Counted from the first letter of the stretch, positions 43,726 to 52,039 are shown. The stretch: 64,000 nucleotides of DNA from Meridianimaribacter flavus (GCF_004366715.1 NZ_SOQZ01000003.1:5001-69000); one strand, 5' to 3'. Program-made: numbers and translations. The notes: generated by a model not told the origin, from the sequence alone.

Positions 43726-46575
43726 TTATGCATCCATATATTCTTCAATTGGAGCGCAAGTGCATATTAAATTACGGTCTCCATAAGCATCGTCAACACG
43801 TCTTACAGAAGGCCAAAATTTATTGTCTTTTACATAGTCCAAAGGAAAAGCAGCTTTCTCTCTAGAGTAAGGTAGTAACCACTCGTCTGAGGTAACTAAC
43901 TCTAAAGTGTGAGGTGCATTTTTTAAGACATTATTGTCGTCTTCTTTAGAAACTTCGCTAATTTCTTTTCTAATAGAAATCATAGCGTCACAAAAGCGGT
44001 CCATTTCAGCTTTGCTTTCACTTTCAGTAGGTTCAATCATCATTGTTCCTGCCACAGGAAAAGATACTGTTGGTGCATGGAACCCATAATCCATTAAACG
44101 TTTTGCAATGTCAACCACTTCAATTCCGTTGGCTTTAAATGCTCTACAGTCTACAATCATTTCATGAGCTGCTCTACCACGTTCACCAGAATACAGTGTA
44201 TCAAAACTTCCTTGTAAACGGTGTTTGATATAATTGGCATTTAAAATGGCAATTTTGGTAGCTTGAGTTAAACCTTCTGCACCAAGCATTTTAATATATC
44301 CATAAGAAATTAAGCATGCTAACGCAGAACCAAAAGGTGCAGCCGAAATAGCTGTAATAGCTTTTTTACCACCAGTTTTTACTATTGGATTTCCTGGTAA
44401 GAAAGGTACAAGTTGTTTAGCAACACAAATTGGTCCAACTCCAGGACCTCCACCACCATGAGGAATAGCAAACGTTTTATGAAGGTTAAGGTGACATACA
44501 TCTGCACCAATATTTCCAGGGTTTGTTAACCCTACTTGAGCGTTCATGTTTGCTCCATCCATATAAACTTGTCCGCCATTATCATGGATGATTTTAGTAA
44601 TTTCTTTTATGGCAGATTCGTAAACACCATGTGTTGAAGGGTAAGTAACCATTAAACAAGACAAATTGTCTTTGTGTAATTCGGCTTTTTCACGTAAATC
44701 ATCAACATCAATATTACCTTCATCAGTAGACTTAGTAACTACAACTTTCATTCCTGCCATTACTGCACTTGCAGGATTGGTGCCATGTGCAGACGACGGA
44801 ATTAAACAAATGTTTCTGTGATGATCACCACGAGATTCGTGATATGCTTTTATAACCATAAGTCCAGCAAACTCACCTTGAGCACCAGAGTTTGGTTGTA
44901 AGGAAGTGGCTGCAAAACCAGTAATTTCAGTAAGTTGATCTTCTAGTTCTTTTAAAACCGTAAGATAACCTTCAGCTTGTTTTTTAGGAACAAAAGGATG
45001 AATATTTGCCCATTTAAAAATACTTAAAGGCAGCATTTCAGCAGCTGCATTAAGTTTCATGGTACAAGAACCTAAAGAAATCATAGAGTGGTTTAATGAT
45101 AAATCTTTACGCTCTAAAGATTTTATATAACGCATCAACTCGGTTTCTGAGTGATAAGTGTTAAAAACATCTAACGATAAAAAGTCTGACTGTCTTTGTA
45201 AATCTTCAGCAATATTAACGTCTTCAGAAATTGAAGAAATTTCGAAAGCCTCTTTTTTAGCAGCTTTTGCAAAAACAGCAATAATATAATTTAAATCTCT
45301 TACTGATGTTGTTTCGTTTAACGCAATAGTTACTGTGTTATCATCAGGATAGAAGAAATTTACTTTTTTCTCTTTGGCAATCTTTCTAAGTTTTTTAGCA
45401 TCAGTTTTTATTTGAAGTGTATCAAAGTAAGAAGTATTAGCTTGCTTATAACCTAATTTTTTTAATGCCTTTTCTAGTGTTGAAGCTGAATTGTGAACTT
45501 TGTTAGCAATAAATTTAAGCCCTTTAGGGCCATGATATACTGCATACATTCCAGCCATAACAGCTAATAATACTTGAGCAGTACAAATGTTTGATGTTGC
45601 CTTGTCACGCTTAATGTGTTGCTCACGTGTTTGTAATGCCATACGTAAAGCTCTGTTGCCATTAGTGTCTTTTGTTACACCAATAATACGACCAGGAATA
45701 TCACGTTTATAGGCTTCTTTAGTTGCAAAAAATGCTGCGTGTGGTCCACCATAACCCATTGGGATTCCAAAACGTTGGGTAGTACCTACAACAACATCAG
45801 CTCCAAATTGCCCAGGAGCTTCCAGTTTAACTAAACTTAAAATATCAGCAGCTACAGCTACTTTAATTTGGTTTTCGTTAGCTTTAGAAATGAAAGATTT
45901 TATGTCAGTAACCTCTCCGTTTTTTCCAGGATATTGAAGGATAGCTCCAAAAAATTCCGAAGAAAAATCAAACTCATCTTCATTACCTACTACAATTTCT
46001 ACACCAATAGGAGTGGATCTTGTTTCTAGTAATGATAGTGTTTGCGGTAAAATATTTTCAGAAACAAAAAATTTGTTAACACCTTGTTTTTTTTGGTCGC
46101 GTTCTCTTACTGCAAATAACAAACTCATAGCTTCAGCAGCAGCAGTACTTTCGTCAAGTAAAGATGCATTTGCTATTTCCATACCTGTAAGGTCTGTAAC
46201 CATGGTTTGGAAATTTAATAAAGCCTCTAGACGACCTTGAGCAATTTCGGCTTGGTAAGGTGTGTAAGCTGTATACCAACCTGGATTTTCTAAAATATTA
46301 CGCTGAATAACTGCAGGTAAAATAGTTGGGTGGTATCCTAAACCTATGTATGTTTTATAAACCTTATTCTTTTTTGATAATTCGTGAATATGAATATTGT
46401 ATTCATGTTCAGTCATTGGTTCATCTAGATTCAATTCTTTTTTTAAGCGAATATCATCAGGAATGGTTTCGTAAATTAGTTGTTCTAAAGAGTCAACACC
46501 AAGGGTTTTTAGCATCTCTTTTTGGTCATCTTCTCTAGGACCAATATGACGAAGTGCGAAAGCGTTTGTATTCAT
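43726..46575 (-). CDS. gcvP: Glycine dehydrogenase (decarboxylating), P-protein
   Basis: A 949-residue single-chain P-protein of the glycine cleavage system. It decarboxylates glycine on PLP and loads aminomethyl on GcvH. Both halves are present: the N half (FALRHIGPREDDQKEML) and the C half with the PLP site CHLNLHKTFAIPHGGGGPG, about residues 698-716, whose Lys forms the Schiff base. NSGAQGEFAGL and SAHGTNPASA are further signature stretches. The standard single-chain length shows it is not split. No glycine riboswitch is visible upstream. Confidence 0.96.
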   Translation of the reverse strand: MNTNAFALRHIGPREDDQKEMLKTLGVDSLEQLIYETIPDDIRLKKELNLDEPMTEHEYNIHIHELSKKNKVYKTYIGLGYHPTILPAVIQRNILENPGWYTAYTPYQAEIAQGRLEALLNFQTMVTDLTGMEIANASLLDESTAAAEAMSLLFAVRERDQKKQGVNKFFVSENILPQTLSLLETRSTPIGVEIVVGNEDEFDFSSEFFGAILQYPGKNGEVTDIKSFISKANENQIKVAVAADILSLVKLEAPGQFGADVVVGTTQRFGIPMGYGGPHAAFFATKEAYKRDIPGRIIGVTKDTNGNRALRMALQTREQHIKRDKATSNICTAQVLLAVMAGMYAVYHGPKGLKFIANKVHNSASTLEKALKKLGYKQANTSYFDTLQIKTDAKKLRKIAKEKKVNFFYPDDNTVTIALNETTSVRDLNYIIAVFAKAAKKEAFEISSISEDVNIAEDLQRQSDFLSLDVFNTYHSETELMRYIKSLERKDLSLNHSMISLGSCTMKLNAAAEMLPLSIFKWANIHPFVPKKQAEGYLTVLKELEDQLTEITGFAATSLQPNSGAQGEFAGLMVIKAYHESRGDHHRNICLIPSSAHGTNPASAVMAGMKVVVTKSTDEGNIDVDDLREKAELHKDNLSCLMVTYPSTHGVYESAIKEITKIIHDNGGQVYMDGANMNAQVGLTNPGNIGADVCHLNLHKTFAIPHGGGGPGVGPICVAKQLVPFLPGNPIVKTGGKKAITAISAAPFGSALACLISYGYIKMLGAEGLTQATKIAILNANYIKHRLQGSFDTLYSGERGRAAHEMIVDCRAFKANGIEVVDIAKRLMDYGFHAPTVSFPVAGTMMIEPTESESKAEMDRFCDAMISIRKEISEVSKEDDNNVLKNAPHTLELVTSDEWLLPYSREKAAFPLDYVKDNKFWPSVRRVDDAYGDRNLICTCAPIEEYMDA

Positions 46576-46600
46576 TAAAATTATGTTGTGTTTTGAAGCG

Positions 46601-46608
46601 CAAAATTA
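46601..46608 (-). promoter_or_regulatory. -7 element of gcvP
   Basis: On the minus strand TAATTTTG (46608-46601) fits TAnnTTTG. Its 3' edge is 25 bases before the gcvP ATG. No clear -33 TTG. Confidence 0.45.
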
Positions 46609-46694
46609 CGGAATTATTCATGTTTTTTTGTTAATGAAAATGAAAGTTTTTAACCAAATACAACTGTTATTAACACTTTGACTATTTTTGTTAT

Positions 46695-47537
46695 ATGAAG
46701 GTTTTGAAGCGTATTTTTGATTTTTATATCAATAGCAGTATTCATGTGGCTTTATCAGTGTTTTCGTTAGCGTGGATTACACTTTTAGAGTTTGAATTGC
46801 CTTATGATAAAAATGTCCTTTTTTTCATCTTCTTTGCTTCAATTACAGGATATAATTTTGTGAAGTTTTTTGGCTTAGCAAAGTTTCACCATAGAAGTTT
46901 GGCAACGTGGTTGAAATATATTCAATTATTCTCGTTGGTTTGTTTTTTATTGATGTGTTATTATGTCTTGCGGCTGGAGCAAACAACATTAGTCTATATT
47001 TCTGTTTTTGGAGTTGTTACATTTTTATATGCAATCCCATTTTTACCCAAAAAGATTTTTCTTGATGAGAAACAAAACTTAAGAAGTTTAAGTGGTCTTA
47101 AGGTGTATGTGATAGCTTTAGTTTGGTGTGGTGTTACTGTGTTTTTGCCGCTTGCGAATGCAGATTTTTTAATGAATTGGGATGTGAGTATTACAGCAAT
47201 TCAGCGTTTTGTATTTGTCCTCGTGTTGATGTTACCATTTGAAATAAGAGATTTACAGTATGATAGTGTAAAGCTAGCAACAATTCCGCAGCAAATAGGA
47301 GTTAAAAAAACTAAATTGATAGGTGTGTTGTTACTTATGGTGTTCTTCTTTTTGGACTATTTAAAAGATGATATGCAGTTAATGAATCTACTAGTTTTAT
47401 TGGCAATTACTGCAATTACTTTGCTAAGTGTTGTGTTGGCTAAAAAAGAACAATCAAAATATTACAGTGCCTTTTTTGTAGAAGGCATTCCTGTTTTGTG
47501 GTTGCTATTAGTTTTGGTTTTTCAACTGCTGACTTAA
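46695..47537 (+). CDS. Polytopic membrane protein, UbiA-prenyltransferase-like
   Basis: A 280-residue protein with about eight hydrophobic segments. The motif LPFEIRDLQYD (about 180-190) resembles the second Asp-rich DxxxD motif of UbiA-type prenyltransferases, and the spacing of helices fits the superfamily. The first NDxxDxxxD motif is degenerate (YNFVKFFG near residue 53), so activity is uncertain. A -7-like TATTTTTG (46683-46690) ends four bases before the ATG. Its 3' end overlaps the convergent small gene by 30 bases. Confidence 0.6.
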   Translation: MKVLKRIFDFYINSSIHVALSVFSLAWITLLEFELPYDKNVLFFIFFASITGYNFVKFFGLAKFHHRSLATWLKYIQLFSLVCFLLMCYYVLRLEQTTLVYISVFGVVTFLYAIPFLPKKIFLDEKQNLRSLSGLKVYVIALVWCGVTVFLPLANADFLMNWDVSITAIQRFVFVLVLMLPFEIRDLQYDSVKLATIPQQIGVKKTKLIGVLLLMVFFFLDYLKDDMQLMNLLVLLAITAITLLSVVLAKKEQSKYYSAFFVEGIPVLWLLLVLVFQLLT

Positions 47538-47765
47538 TTGATCTTTGAGTGCTTGACGTTCTTCTTTTTTTAAGCATTCCACATCCGAAAACTTTATGGT
47601 TTTTGTAAGCGATTTATTTCGTTTTGTATAAGCTCTTGTTACTCTACACCATGATAAGCGTATTGTAAGCTTTATTCTTTCCCAAAAAGTAGCATCTCCA
47701 TATTGTGATTTATCACAAATTTGTTTTGCTTCTTCGCACGATATAAACAGTACACTTTTTTTCAT
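47508..47765 (-). CDS. Small anti-sigma-like protein
   Basis: An 85-residue basic protein. The start VLFISCEEAKQICDKSQYG is the pattern of small zinc-finger-like proteins placed next to sigma factors in Bacteroidota. The later region LSWCRVTRAY would be the zinc HxxxCxxC site, but here the His is Arg and the second Cys is Thr, so zinc binding through that site is doubtful. It follows the sigma gene by nine bases. It may be a regulator of that sigma factor, or may have lost the role. No membrane helix. Confidence 0.65.
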   Translation of the reverse strand: MKKSVLFISCEEAKQICDKSQYGDATFWERIKLTIRLSWCRVTRAYTKRNKSLTKTIKFSDVECLKKEERQALKDQLSQQLKNQN

Positions 47766-47774
47766 TTGTTGTTA

Positions 47775-48326
47775 TTATAACCAATTTTCTTCTAAACATT
47801 CAGCCATAGCATTTCTGGCTCTATGGATAATTACCCAAAGGTTAGACGCAGTAATGTTTAATTCATTACAAATAGTTTCAGTATCTAATCCTTCTATGGT
47901 TTTCATTTTAAAAACATTAGCTTGTTTTTCAGGAAGTTTACCTAAACAGTTGTAAATAGCATCGCCTAACTCCTCGTTTTCAAGTTTGTCTTCCGCTGTT
48001 TTATCAAATGGATCCGAAACACGTTCTTCAAGCCAATCGCCTTCAGCTTCATCGGAGTTGTAAGACATACGCACTTCAGCTTGTCCTTTTTTAGAGTTTA
48101 TCTTGCGGTAATGGTCAATGATTTTTCGCTTTAAAATAGCAATAAGCCATGTGCGTTCGTTGGCATCGCCTTTAAAGTTTTTCATTGATTTTAATGCGGC
48201 AAAAAAAGTGTCTTGAACCAAATCCTTAGCCATTTCACGGTCGTTTACACGCGATATGGTATAGTTAAAAAGATAATCGGAATAGTTGTCAATCCAATTA
48301 TCAGGATTTAGTGTATGGTTAGGCAT
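47775..48326 (-). CDS. ECF-like sigma-70 family RNA polymerase sigma factor
   Basis: A 183-residue sigma factor with region 2 (DYLFNYTISRVNDREMAKDLVQDTF, about 15-39, in two conserved blocks; RTWLIAILKRKIIDHYRK, about 58-75) and region 4 (LPEKQANVFKMKTIEGLDTETI, about 133-154). There is no region 3 or 1.1, so it is a group IV member. It is the first gene of a two-gene operon with the small Cys protein. Target promoters are unknown. Confidence 0.92.
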   Translation of the reverse strand: MPNHTLNPDNWIDNYSDYLFNYTISRVNDREMAKDLVQDTFFAALKSMKNFKGDANERTWLIAILKRKIIDHYRKINSKKGQAEVRMSYNSDEAEGDWLEERVSDPFDKTAEDKLENEELGDAIYNCLGKLPEKQANVFKMKTIEGLDTETICNELNITASNLWVIIHRARNAMAECLEENWL

Positions 48327-48348
48327 GTTTCTTTTTCAAGTATTTAGT

Positions 48349-48356
48349 CAAAAATA
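48349..48356 (-). promoter_or_regulatory. -7 element of the sigma factor gene
   Basis: On the minus strand TATTTTTG (48356-48349) fits TAnnTTTG, 22 bases before the sigma-factor ATG. No -33 match; the gap of 46 bases to the upstream gene has no clear terminator. Confidence 0.4.
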
Positions 48357-48372
48357 GCTAAAAATTTTATTT

Positions 48373-48777
48373 CTATCCCTTATTCATGTAATATGTTAGT
48401 AAGAAGGTAAGGCAAAAATATAGCCACATAAATGAAAACAAGATGTGAATTGTGGTTTCGAATTTTTTTCCCTTCCACAATTTTGAGGAATAGACAAAGA
48501 ATTGAAACAATAGTCTGATACTCCAAAATATTCCTAACCCTAATGTAATTTTTTTACCTAAAGTAGTTTCTGTTAACTCTAATGCTGAGGTAGTGCATAA
48601 TAATCCTATTAAACCAACAGTGAGTGCTATAAAAAATGTGTGTGTTTGCATCATTTGGTTATTAATTAAACTCAAATGTTTTAGCTCTTTATCCCAATTA
48701 AAATACTTTGGAAAAACAACGTGAATGCAAGCTAATACAAGCATGAGGTAACCGACAATTTTTAGATGAATTATCAT
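48373..48777 (-). CDS. Small integral membrane protein
   Basis: 134 residues from the ATG at 48777, with four hydrophobic segments (about 5-22, 47-67, 75-95 and 108-130). Upstream in-frame Met codons would force a long overlap with the methyltransferase gene, so MIIHLKIVGY is preferred, ten bases after that gene's stop. The family is not recognised. It is last in the GbsR-controlled operon. Confidence 0.72.
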   Translation of the reverse strand: MIIHLKIVGYLMLVLACIHVVFPKYFNWDKELKHLSLINNQMMQTHTFFIALTVGLIGLLCTTSALELTETTLGKKITLGLGIFWSIRLLFQFFVYSSKLWKGKKFETTIHILFSFMWLYFCLTFLLTYYMNKG

Positions 48778-48787
48778 AATATATTTA

Positions 48788-49540
48788 TTAAGATTGGTAG
48801 TTGAATACTGACATAAACTGTGTGAACTTTGTTTCATTGAATGTTTCAAAACCAGCAGTTTTAAAAGCTTCTTCCCAATGATTTTTTGAAAAGAAATGTG
48901 TGAACCCAATAGAAAATGCCAAAAAGTTTGGAAAATCCCGTAAGTGTTCTACCATAATAACTTTTCCGTTAGGTTTGCAAACTCTGTGACACTCTTTTAG
49001 CAATTGAACTTTCCCATCAAAAGAACGAATTTCATGAGCTGCTGAAAGTAGAAAAACATAATCAACCGAATCGGTTTTAAGCGGCATGTGATTGGTTTTT
49101 ATTTGTAACGTGTTAGGGTAGGTTAGGCTTACTTTTCTAGCTCTAACAATTGCTGGCTCTGTATGTTGTTCAGCATTATAAAAATCGAATACTTGAAGTT
49201 TTGATTTAGGGAGATTTTTTTTCAGAATATAACTGGTTTCATCAAAACCTGCATTGATATTTAACACTAGTTTTTCTTCTGAATCTTTAAGTTGTAAAGG
49301 CTTTAGCCAATCAAAATTATAGTAACCTGAAAAATCATATACGTAAGCCGAAACTATCAGTGGCATCAATAATCCATATAAAAACACACCTATGATTACC
49401 CATAATAGTGATTGTGACCATTGAAAGTATAATTGGCTTGATATTATAATTAATAGTGTTGTAATTCCAACAACATAAAAATGCCTGTTAAAGCTTAAAA
49501 TGTTAAGGACGCCTTGAAATTTTCTTCGTTTTGTTTCCAT
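48788..49540 (-). CDS. Membrane-anchored class I methyltransferase
   Basis: A 250-residue protein. Two N-terminal transmembrane helices (about 19-36 and 44-66) are followed by a cytoplasmic SAM-methyltransferase fold: VLNINAGFDETSYIL (motif I is degenerate at the usual GxGxG), a late acidic-to-hydrophobic strand VDYVFLLSAAHEIRSF (about 160-175) and ECHRVCKPNGKVIMVEHLRD (about 183-202). The modified molecule may be a lipid or quinone, because the enzyme sits on the membrane. The gene overlaps the DUF2071 gene by 46 bases. Confidence 0.75.
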   Translation of the reverse strand: METKRRKFQGVLNILSFNRHFYVVGITTLLIIISSQLYFQWSQSLLWVIIGVFLYGLLMPLIVSAYVYDFSGYYNFDWLKPLQLKDSEEKLVLNINAGFDETSYILKKNLPKSKLQVFDFYNAEQHTEPAIVRARKVSLTYPNTLQIKTNHMPLKTDSVDYVFLLSAAHEIRSFDGKVQLLKECHRVCKPNGKVIMVEHLRDFPNFLAFSIGFTHFFSKNHWEEAFKTAGFETFNETKFTQFMSVFNYQS

Positions 49541-50271
49541 AATTCTTTTCTTCCTTTTTTCCAGTAATATGGTATTTGTTCAATGATAAATGCGTTTGCT
49601 AGTTTGTGGTTTTTTAATTTTAGAGTATTGATAAATTCGAAGTTATGATCATTGACTTTGAGTGGTTTTGGCTTCCAGTTTTGTCTTACACCTTCAATGA
49701 TTAAGACTTCTTTTTTGTCTTCGTTATAAGTGAATGTAAAGGGTAGTGGTCCAGCAAATCGTCGCGCTTCTTTCCAGTTTAAAAATGGTGAATATTTAGG
49801 TAAACTAACCGCTTCATTATCTTTACTATAACTGATTTTAAAATTTGATTTTTTAGAGTTGATTTCAATTTTGCTATTGTCACTTGTTCTTGTAATATCA
49901 GTAGTTGTATAGTTGTAATGGGTGAATATGTTGCCCATAAAAGTCATTTTTTTCTTATCGGTTTCTGATTTTATAATGTACAATCCACGTAAGCGTTTTC
50001 CTTGGTTTGTAGTGTAGCGAACAAAAATGCGGTAACCTATTAAGAAGAAATCATTGCCTAAAAACTTTGGAAATCCTTTAGGTCGTAAATTTTTGGTTTG
50101 CACCATAGCGACAGCTACAAAAGCCCATCTATCTTGCAATGTATCTAACTGTAAACAATCAGGAATTAATGGCTCCAACTGTTCTTTAGGTACAGCAAAT
50201 GTCAATACAACCGAGCTTTCAAAAAAGGCTTCTACACCAAAAGGGTGATTTTTAAGATTTGATAAGTTCAT
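49495..50271 (-). CDS. DUF2071 (YqjF-like) family protein
   Basis: A 258-residue protein. The family signature is visible: VLTFAVPKEQLEPLIPDCLQLDTLQDRWAF (about 22-51, two stretches), KFLGNDFFLIGYRIFVRY (about 69-86) and GLYIIKSETD (about 96-105). It resembles acetoacetate-decarboxylase-like beta barrels, with function unproven. It overlaps its upstream DoxX gene by 20 bases and the downstream methyltransferase by 46 bases, a sign of strong co-translation. Confidence 0.85.
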   Translation of the reverse strand: MNLSNLKNHPFGVEAFFESSVVLTFAVPKEQLEPLIPDCLQLDTLQDRWAFVAVAMVQTKNLRPKGFPKFLGNDFFLIGYRIFVRYTTNQGKRLRGLYIIKSETDKKKMTFMGNIFTHYNYTTTDITRTSDNSKIEINSKKSNFKISYSKDNEAVSLPKYSPFLNWKEARRFAGPLPFTFTYNEDKKEVLIIEGVRQNWKPKPLKVNDHNFEFINTLKLKNHKLANAFIIEQIPYYWKKGRKELWKQNEENFKASLTF

Positions 50272-50632
50272 GATGTGTTTTATTAAAGTGAAATTGATTG
50301 TAGTAAATAATAATGATTAAGATACAGGCAAAAAAAGCATTGAGTTTTCCCCAAAGTAATAGTTCTGGAGTGATGACGAATTCTAAAATGTTCATACTTG
50401 CAATGATTACAATTTGTACAACAGCATTCAATTTTGAGTATTTATTGGATAGAATCCAAAATGCCATAGCAATTTCTAAACATCCTATCGTTAAAATTAG
50501 AGGTCTAGAATAGTCTCCACTCAAAATGTTTGCAACAATTTGTTCATGTCTAGGTACTAGGTTTAAAACCTTACAAAACAGTCCGTTTATAAACCAGATA
50601 CCTGCTAAAGCTATATTTATAATTTTGTACAT
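50252..50632 (-). CDS. DoxX-like membrane protein
   Basis: A 126-residue protein with four hydrophobic segments (ALAGIWFINGLF, LILTIGCLEIAMAFWIL, VVQIVIIASMNILEF and AFFACILIIIIYY). The pattern fits the DoxX-like family, often found with redox or quinone functions. It is the first gene after the GbsR palindrome, 14 bases before its ATG. Confidence 0.8.
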   Translation of the reverse strand: MYKIINIALAGIWFINGLFCKVLNLVPRHEQIVANILSGDYSRPLILTIGCLEIAMAFWILSNKYSKLNAVVQIVIIASMNILEFVITPELLLWGKLNAFFACILIIIIYYNQFHFNKTHHELIKS

Positions 50633-50645
50633 TTTAATATTTTAA

Positions 50646-50669
50646 AACTTTCAGTAATCTTTGAAAGTA
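50646..50669. promoter_or_regulatory. GbsR-type operator upstream of the DoxX operon
   Basis: AACTTTCA (50646-50653), 8 bases, TGAAAGTA (50662-50669) is a near-perfect palindrome in the 52-base gap between the gbsR stop and the DoxX ATG. The same 8-8-8 palindrome is in front of gbsR. I see no exact -7 element below it, so the DoxX promoter itself is not defined. Confidence 0.65.
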
Positions 50670-50683
50670 TGTTTTAAATTTTT

Positions 50684-51187
50684 TTATTTAAAGAGTTTAA
50701 GTAACGACTTTGTTAACCAATTTTGTTGTTGGTTTACCACTTTGTTTATCATAGTGTCCATTGTGTCGGTTAGTTCATGTAATGCTTTGGTTTGTTTTAT
50801 AAGTTCTTTAGTTTTTTCAGTACCATCATCTTTTATAGATGATACATCTTTTAGTATCTTAACGACTGGTTTAATTTCACGTCTGCTACGTTCTTTAGCG
50901 ACAATTCGTGCTAACTCTTGTACGTCTTTTTCGGTAGTGAAATATTCTTTACGCTCACCAGGAATAATTTCTTTGGTTACAATTCCCCAATCCATTAATT
51001 GTCTTAAATTCATACTAGTGTTGCCTCTAGAAATCTTAAGTTCGTCCATGATGTCTTCCATAGACAAGGGTTTTGTGGAAATAAAAAGCAATGCTTGAAT
51101 TTGAGCCATAGCTTTATTTATTCCCCAGAGCGAACCCAAACTTCCCCAAGTGCTAATAAATTTTTCTTTTGCTTCTTGATATTCCAT
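50684..51187 (-). CDS. GbsR/MarR family transcriptional regulator
   Basis: A 167-residue winged-helix regulator. The GbsR pattern is visible: FISTWGSLGSLWGINKAMAQI (about 10-30, in two blocks), AQIQALLFISTKPLSMEDIM (about 28-47) and ELKISRGNTSMNLRQLMDWG (about 49-68, recognition helix). A coiled C terminus with many Lys residues follows. It precedes the DoxX operon and has an identical operator in front of its own start, so it is probably autoregulated and acts as a repressor of the operon. The ligand is unknown. Confidence 0.9.
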   Translation of the reverse strand: MEYQEAKEKFISTWGSLGSLWGINKAMAQIQALLFISTKPLSMEDIMDELKISRGNTSMNLRQLMDWGIVTKEIIPGERKEYFTTEKDVQELARIVAKERSRREIKPVVKILKDVSSIKDDGTEKTKELIKQTKALHELTDTMDTMINKVVNQQQNWLTKSLLKLFK

Positions 51188-51191
51188 AGAG

Positions 51192-51235
51192 CAAATATAT
51201 AAAATATTTTAAACTTTCAAAAATTATTGAAAGTT
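51192..51235 (-). promoter_or_regulatory. Promoter and operator of gbsR
   Basis: On the minus strand TTTG (51221-51218), 18 bases, TATATTTG (51199-51192) fits the full consensus, ending four bases before the ATG. The palindrome AACTTTCA (51212-51219), 8 bases, TGAAAGTT (51228-51235) surrounds the -33 TTTG, so a bound dimer would block polymerase. The right arm overlaps the stop codon of the preceding gene by two bases. Confidence 0.75.
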
Positions 51236-52013
51236 AATTTATTTGCAAATGAATATGATCATCATGTCTTACGGCTTGACAACCATGAAATCGGATTTTT
51301 GAATAATTCTGCAACTGCAATTGTTGCTTCAAATATGGCTCAATGAAGATTTTTTGAGTATTGGAGTTGTTGACCAACTCTAACACTAGAGCTCTAGTGT
51401 TTTTTTCATCTAGAGTTAATTCATTTAATTTTCCAAAGGATAAGTATTTTGGAAAGTCGTATTGCCAATAGCCTTCATATTTGCATTTTTCTGATGTTTG
51501 ATTTGTTGAATTGACATAAACTCCATATCCCGAAATAGAAGGTTTTTTATTGGTAGGCATTCCTTCATTATCTAAATATTGAAATGAAATATCAATTTTT
51601 TTACCGTCATTATGGCTTAAATGTGGTAGCAACGGAAATCCATTTAAAAAAGGAAAGTTAGCATCTAGATAAGTAATTGAAATGTTGCTGGGTTTTAAAT
51701 CTGCAGCTGAAGTTATTAACAGATTACTTAATTCAGGAGTTGCATAATTTCTAAAAAGTAAAGGGTATGCTATATTTCTTGGTTTAAGTTCTGAACTGAA
51801 AATAGGTAACTTTTCACGACCAAATATTTTAGCAATTGGCGGAACAACTAAAAGGTTAAAGACTAAATATAAAAGTGGAAATGTATAGCGCTTTTTAGTT
51901 TTTATCTTTTTTGAAACAAAAACAGATAAGAGCCATACAATTCCACCAACTTGTGTAATTACAGTTAGAAATAGAATAACGCAGATATGTCCTAAAAGCT
52001 TTAAAAACTTCAT
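51234..52013 (-). CDS. Membrane protein with LAS-peptidase-like motif
   Basis: A 259-residue protein with two hydrophobic helices (about 6-32 and 44-62) and a periplasmic domain. LSHNDGKKIDISF (about 132-144, His and Asp) and HDDHIHLQIN at the very end (HxH) match the His-Asp-His-x-His metal arrangement of LAS-type peptidoglycan peptidases such as MepA. It may cut peptidoglycan cross-links, or it may be a relative without activity. It lies 26 bases after the M3 peptidase gene on the same strand and upstream of gbsR. Confidence 0.6.
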   Translation of the reverse strand: MKFLKLLGHICVILFLTVITQVGGIVWLLSVFVSKKIKTKKRYTFPLLYLVFNLLVVPPIAKIFGREKLPIFSSELKPRNIAYPLLFRNYATPELSNLLITSAADLKPSNISITYLDANFPFLNGFPLLPHLSHNDGKKIDISFQYLDNEGMPTNKKPSISGYGVYVNSTNQTSEKCKYEGYWQYDFPKYLSFGKLNELTLDEKNTRALVLELVNNSNTQKIFIEPYLKQQLQLQNYSKIRFHGCQAVRHDDHIHLQIN

Positions 52014-52039
52014 AAAACAACAACGTTATTTAATCATAA

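Noticed and set aside
46576-46694. Glycine riboswitch upstream of gcvP
   Set aside because: The gap is short and has no conserved aptamer stems; only a -7-like element is visible.
48778-48909. Longer start (48909) for the small membrane protein
   Set aside because: It would overlap the methyltransferase gene by more than 120 bases in another frame, and its extra 44 residues lack the later gene's hydrophobic character.
50661-51098. 145-residue plus-strand ORF opposite gbsR
   Set aside because: Low-complexity hydrophobic/serine-rich translation of an antisense frame; the gbsR frame has clear family motifs.
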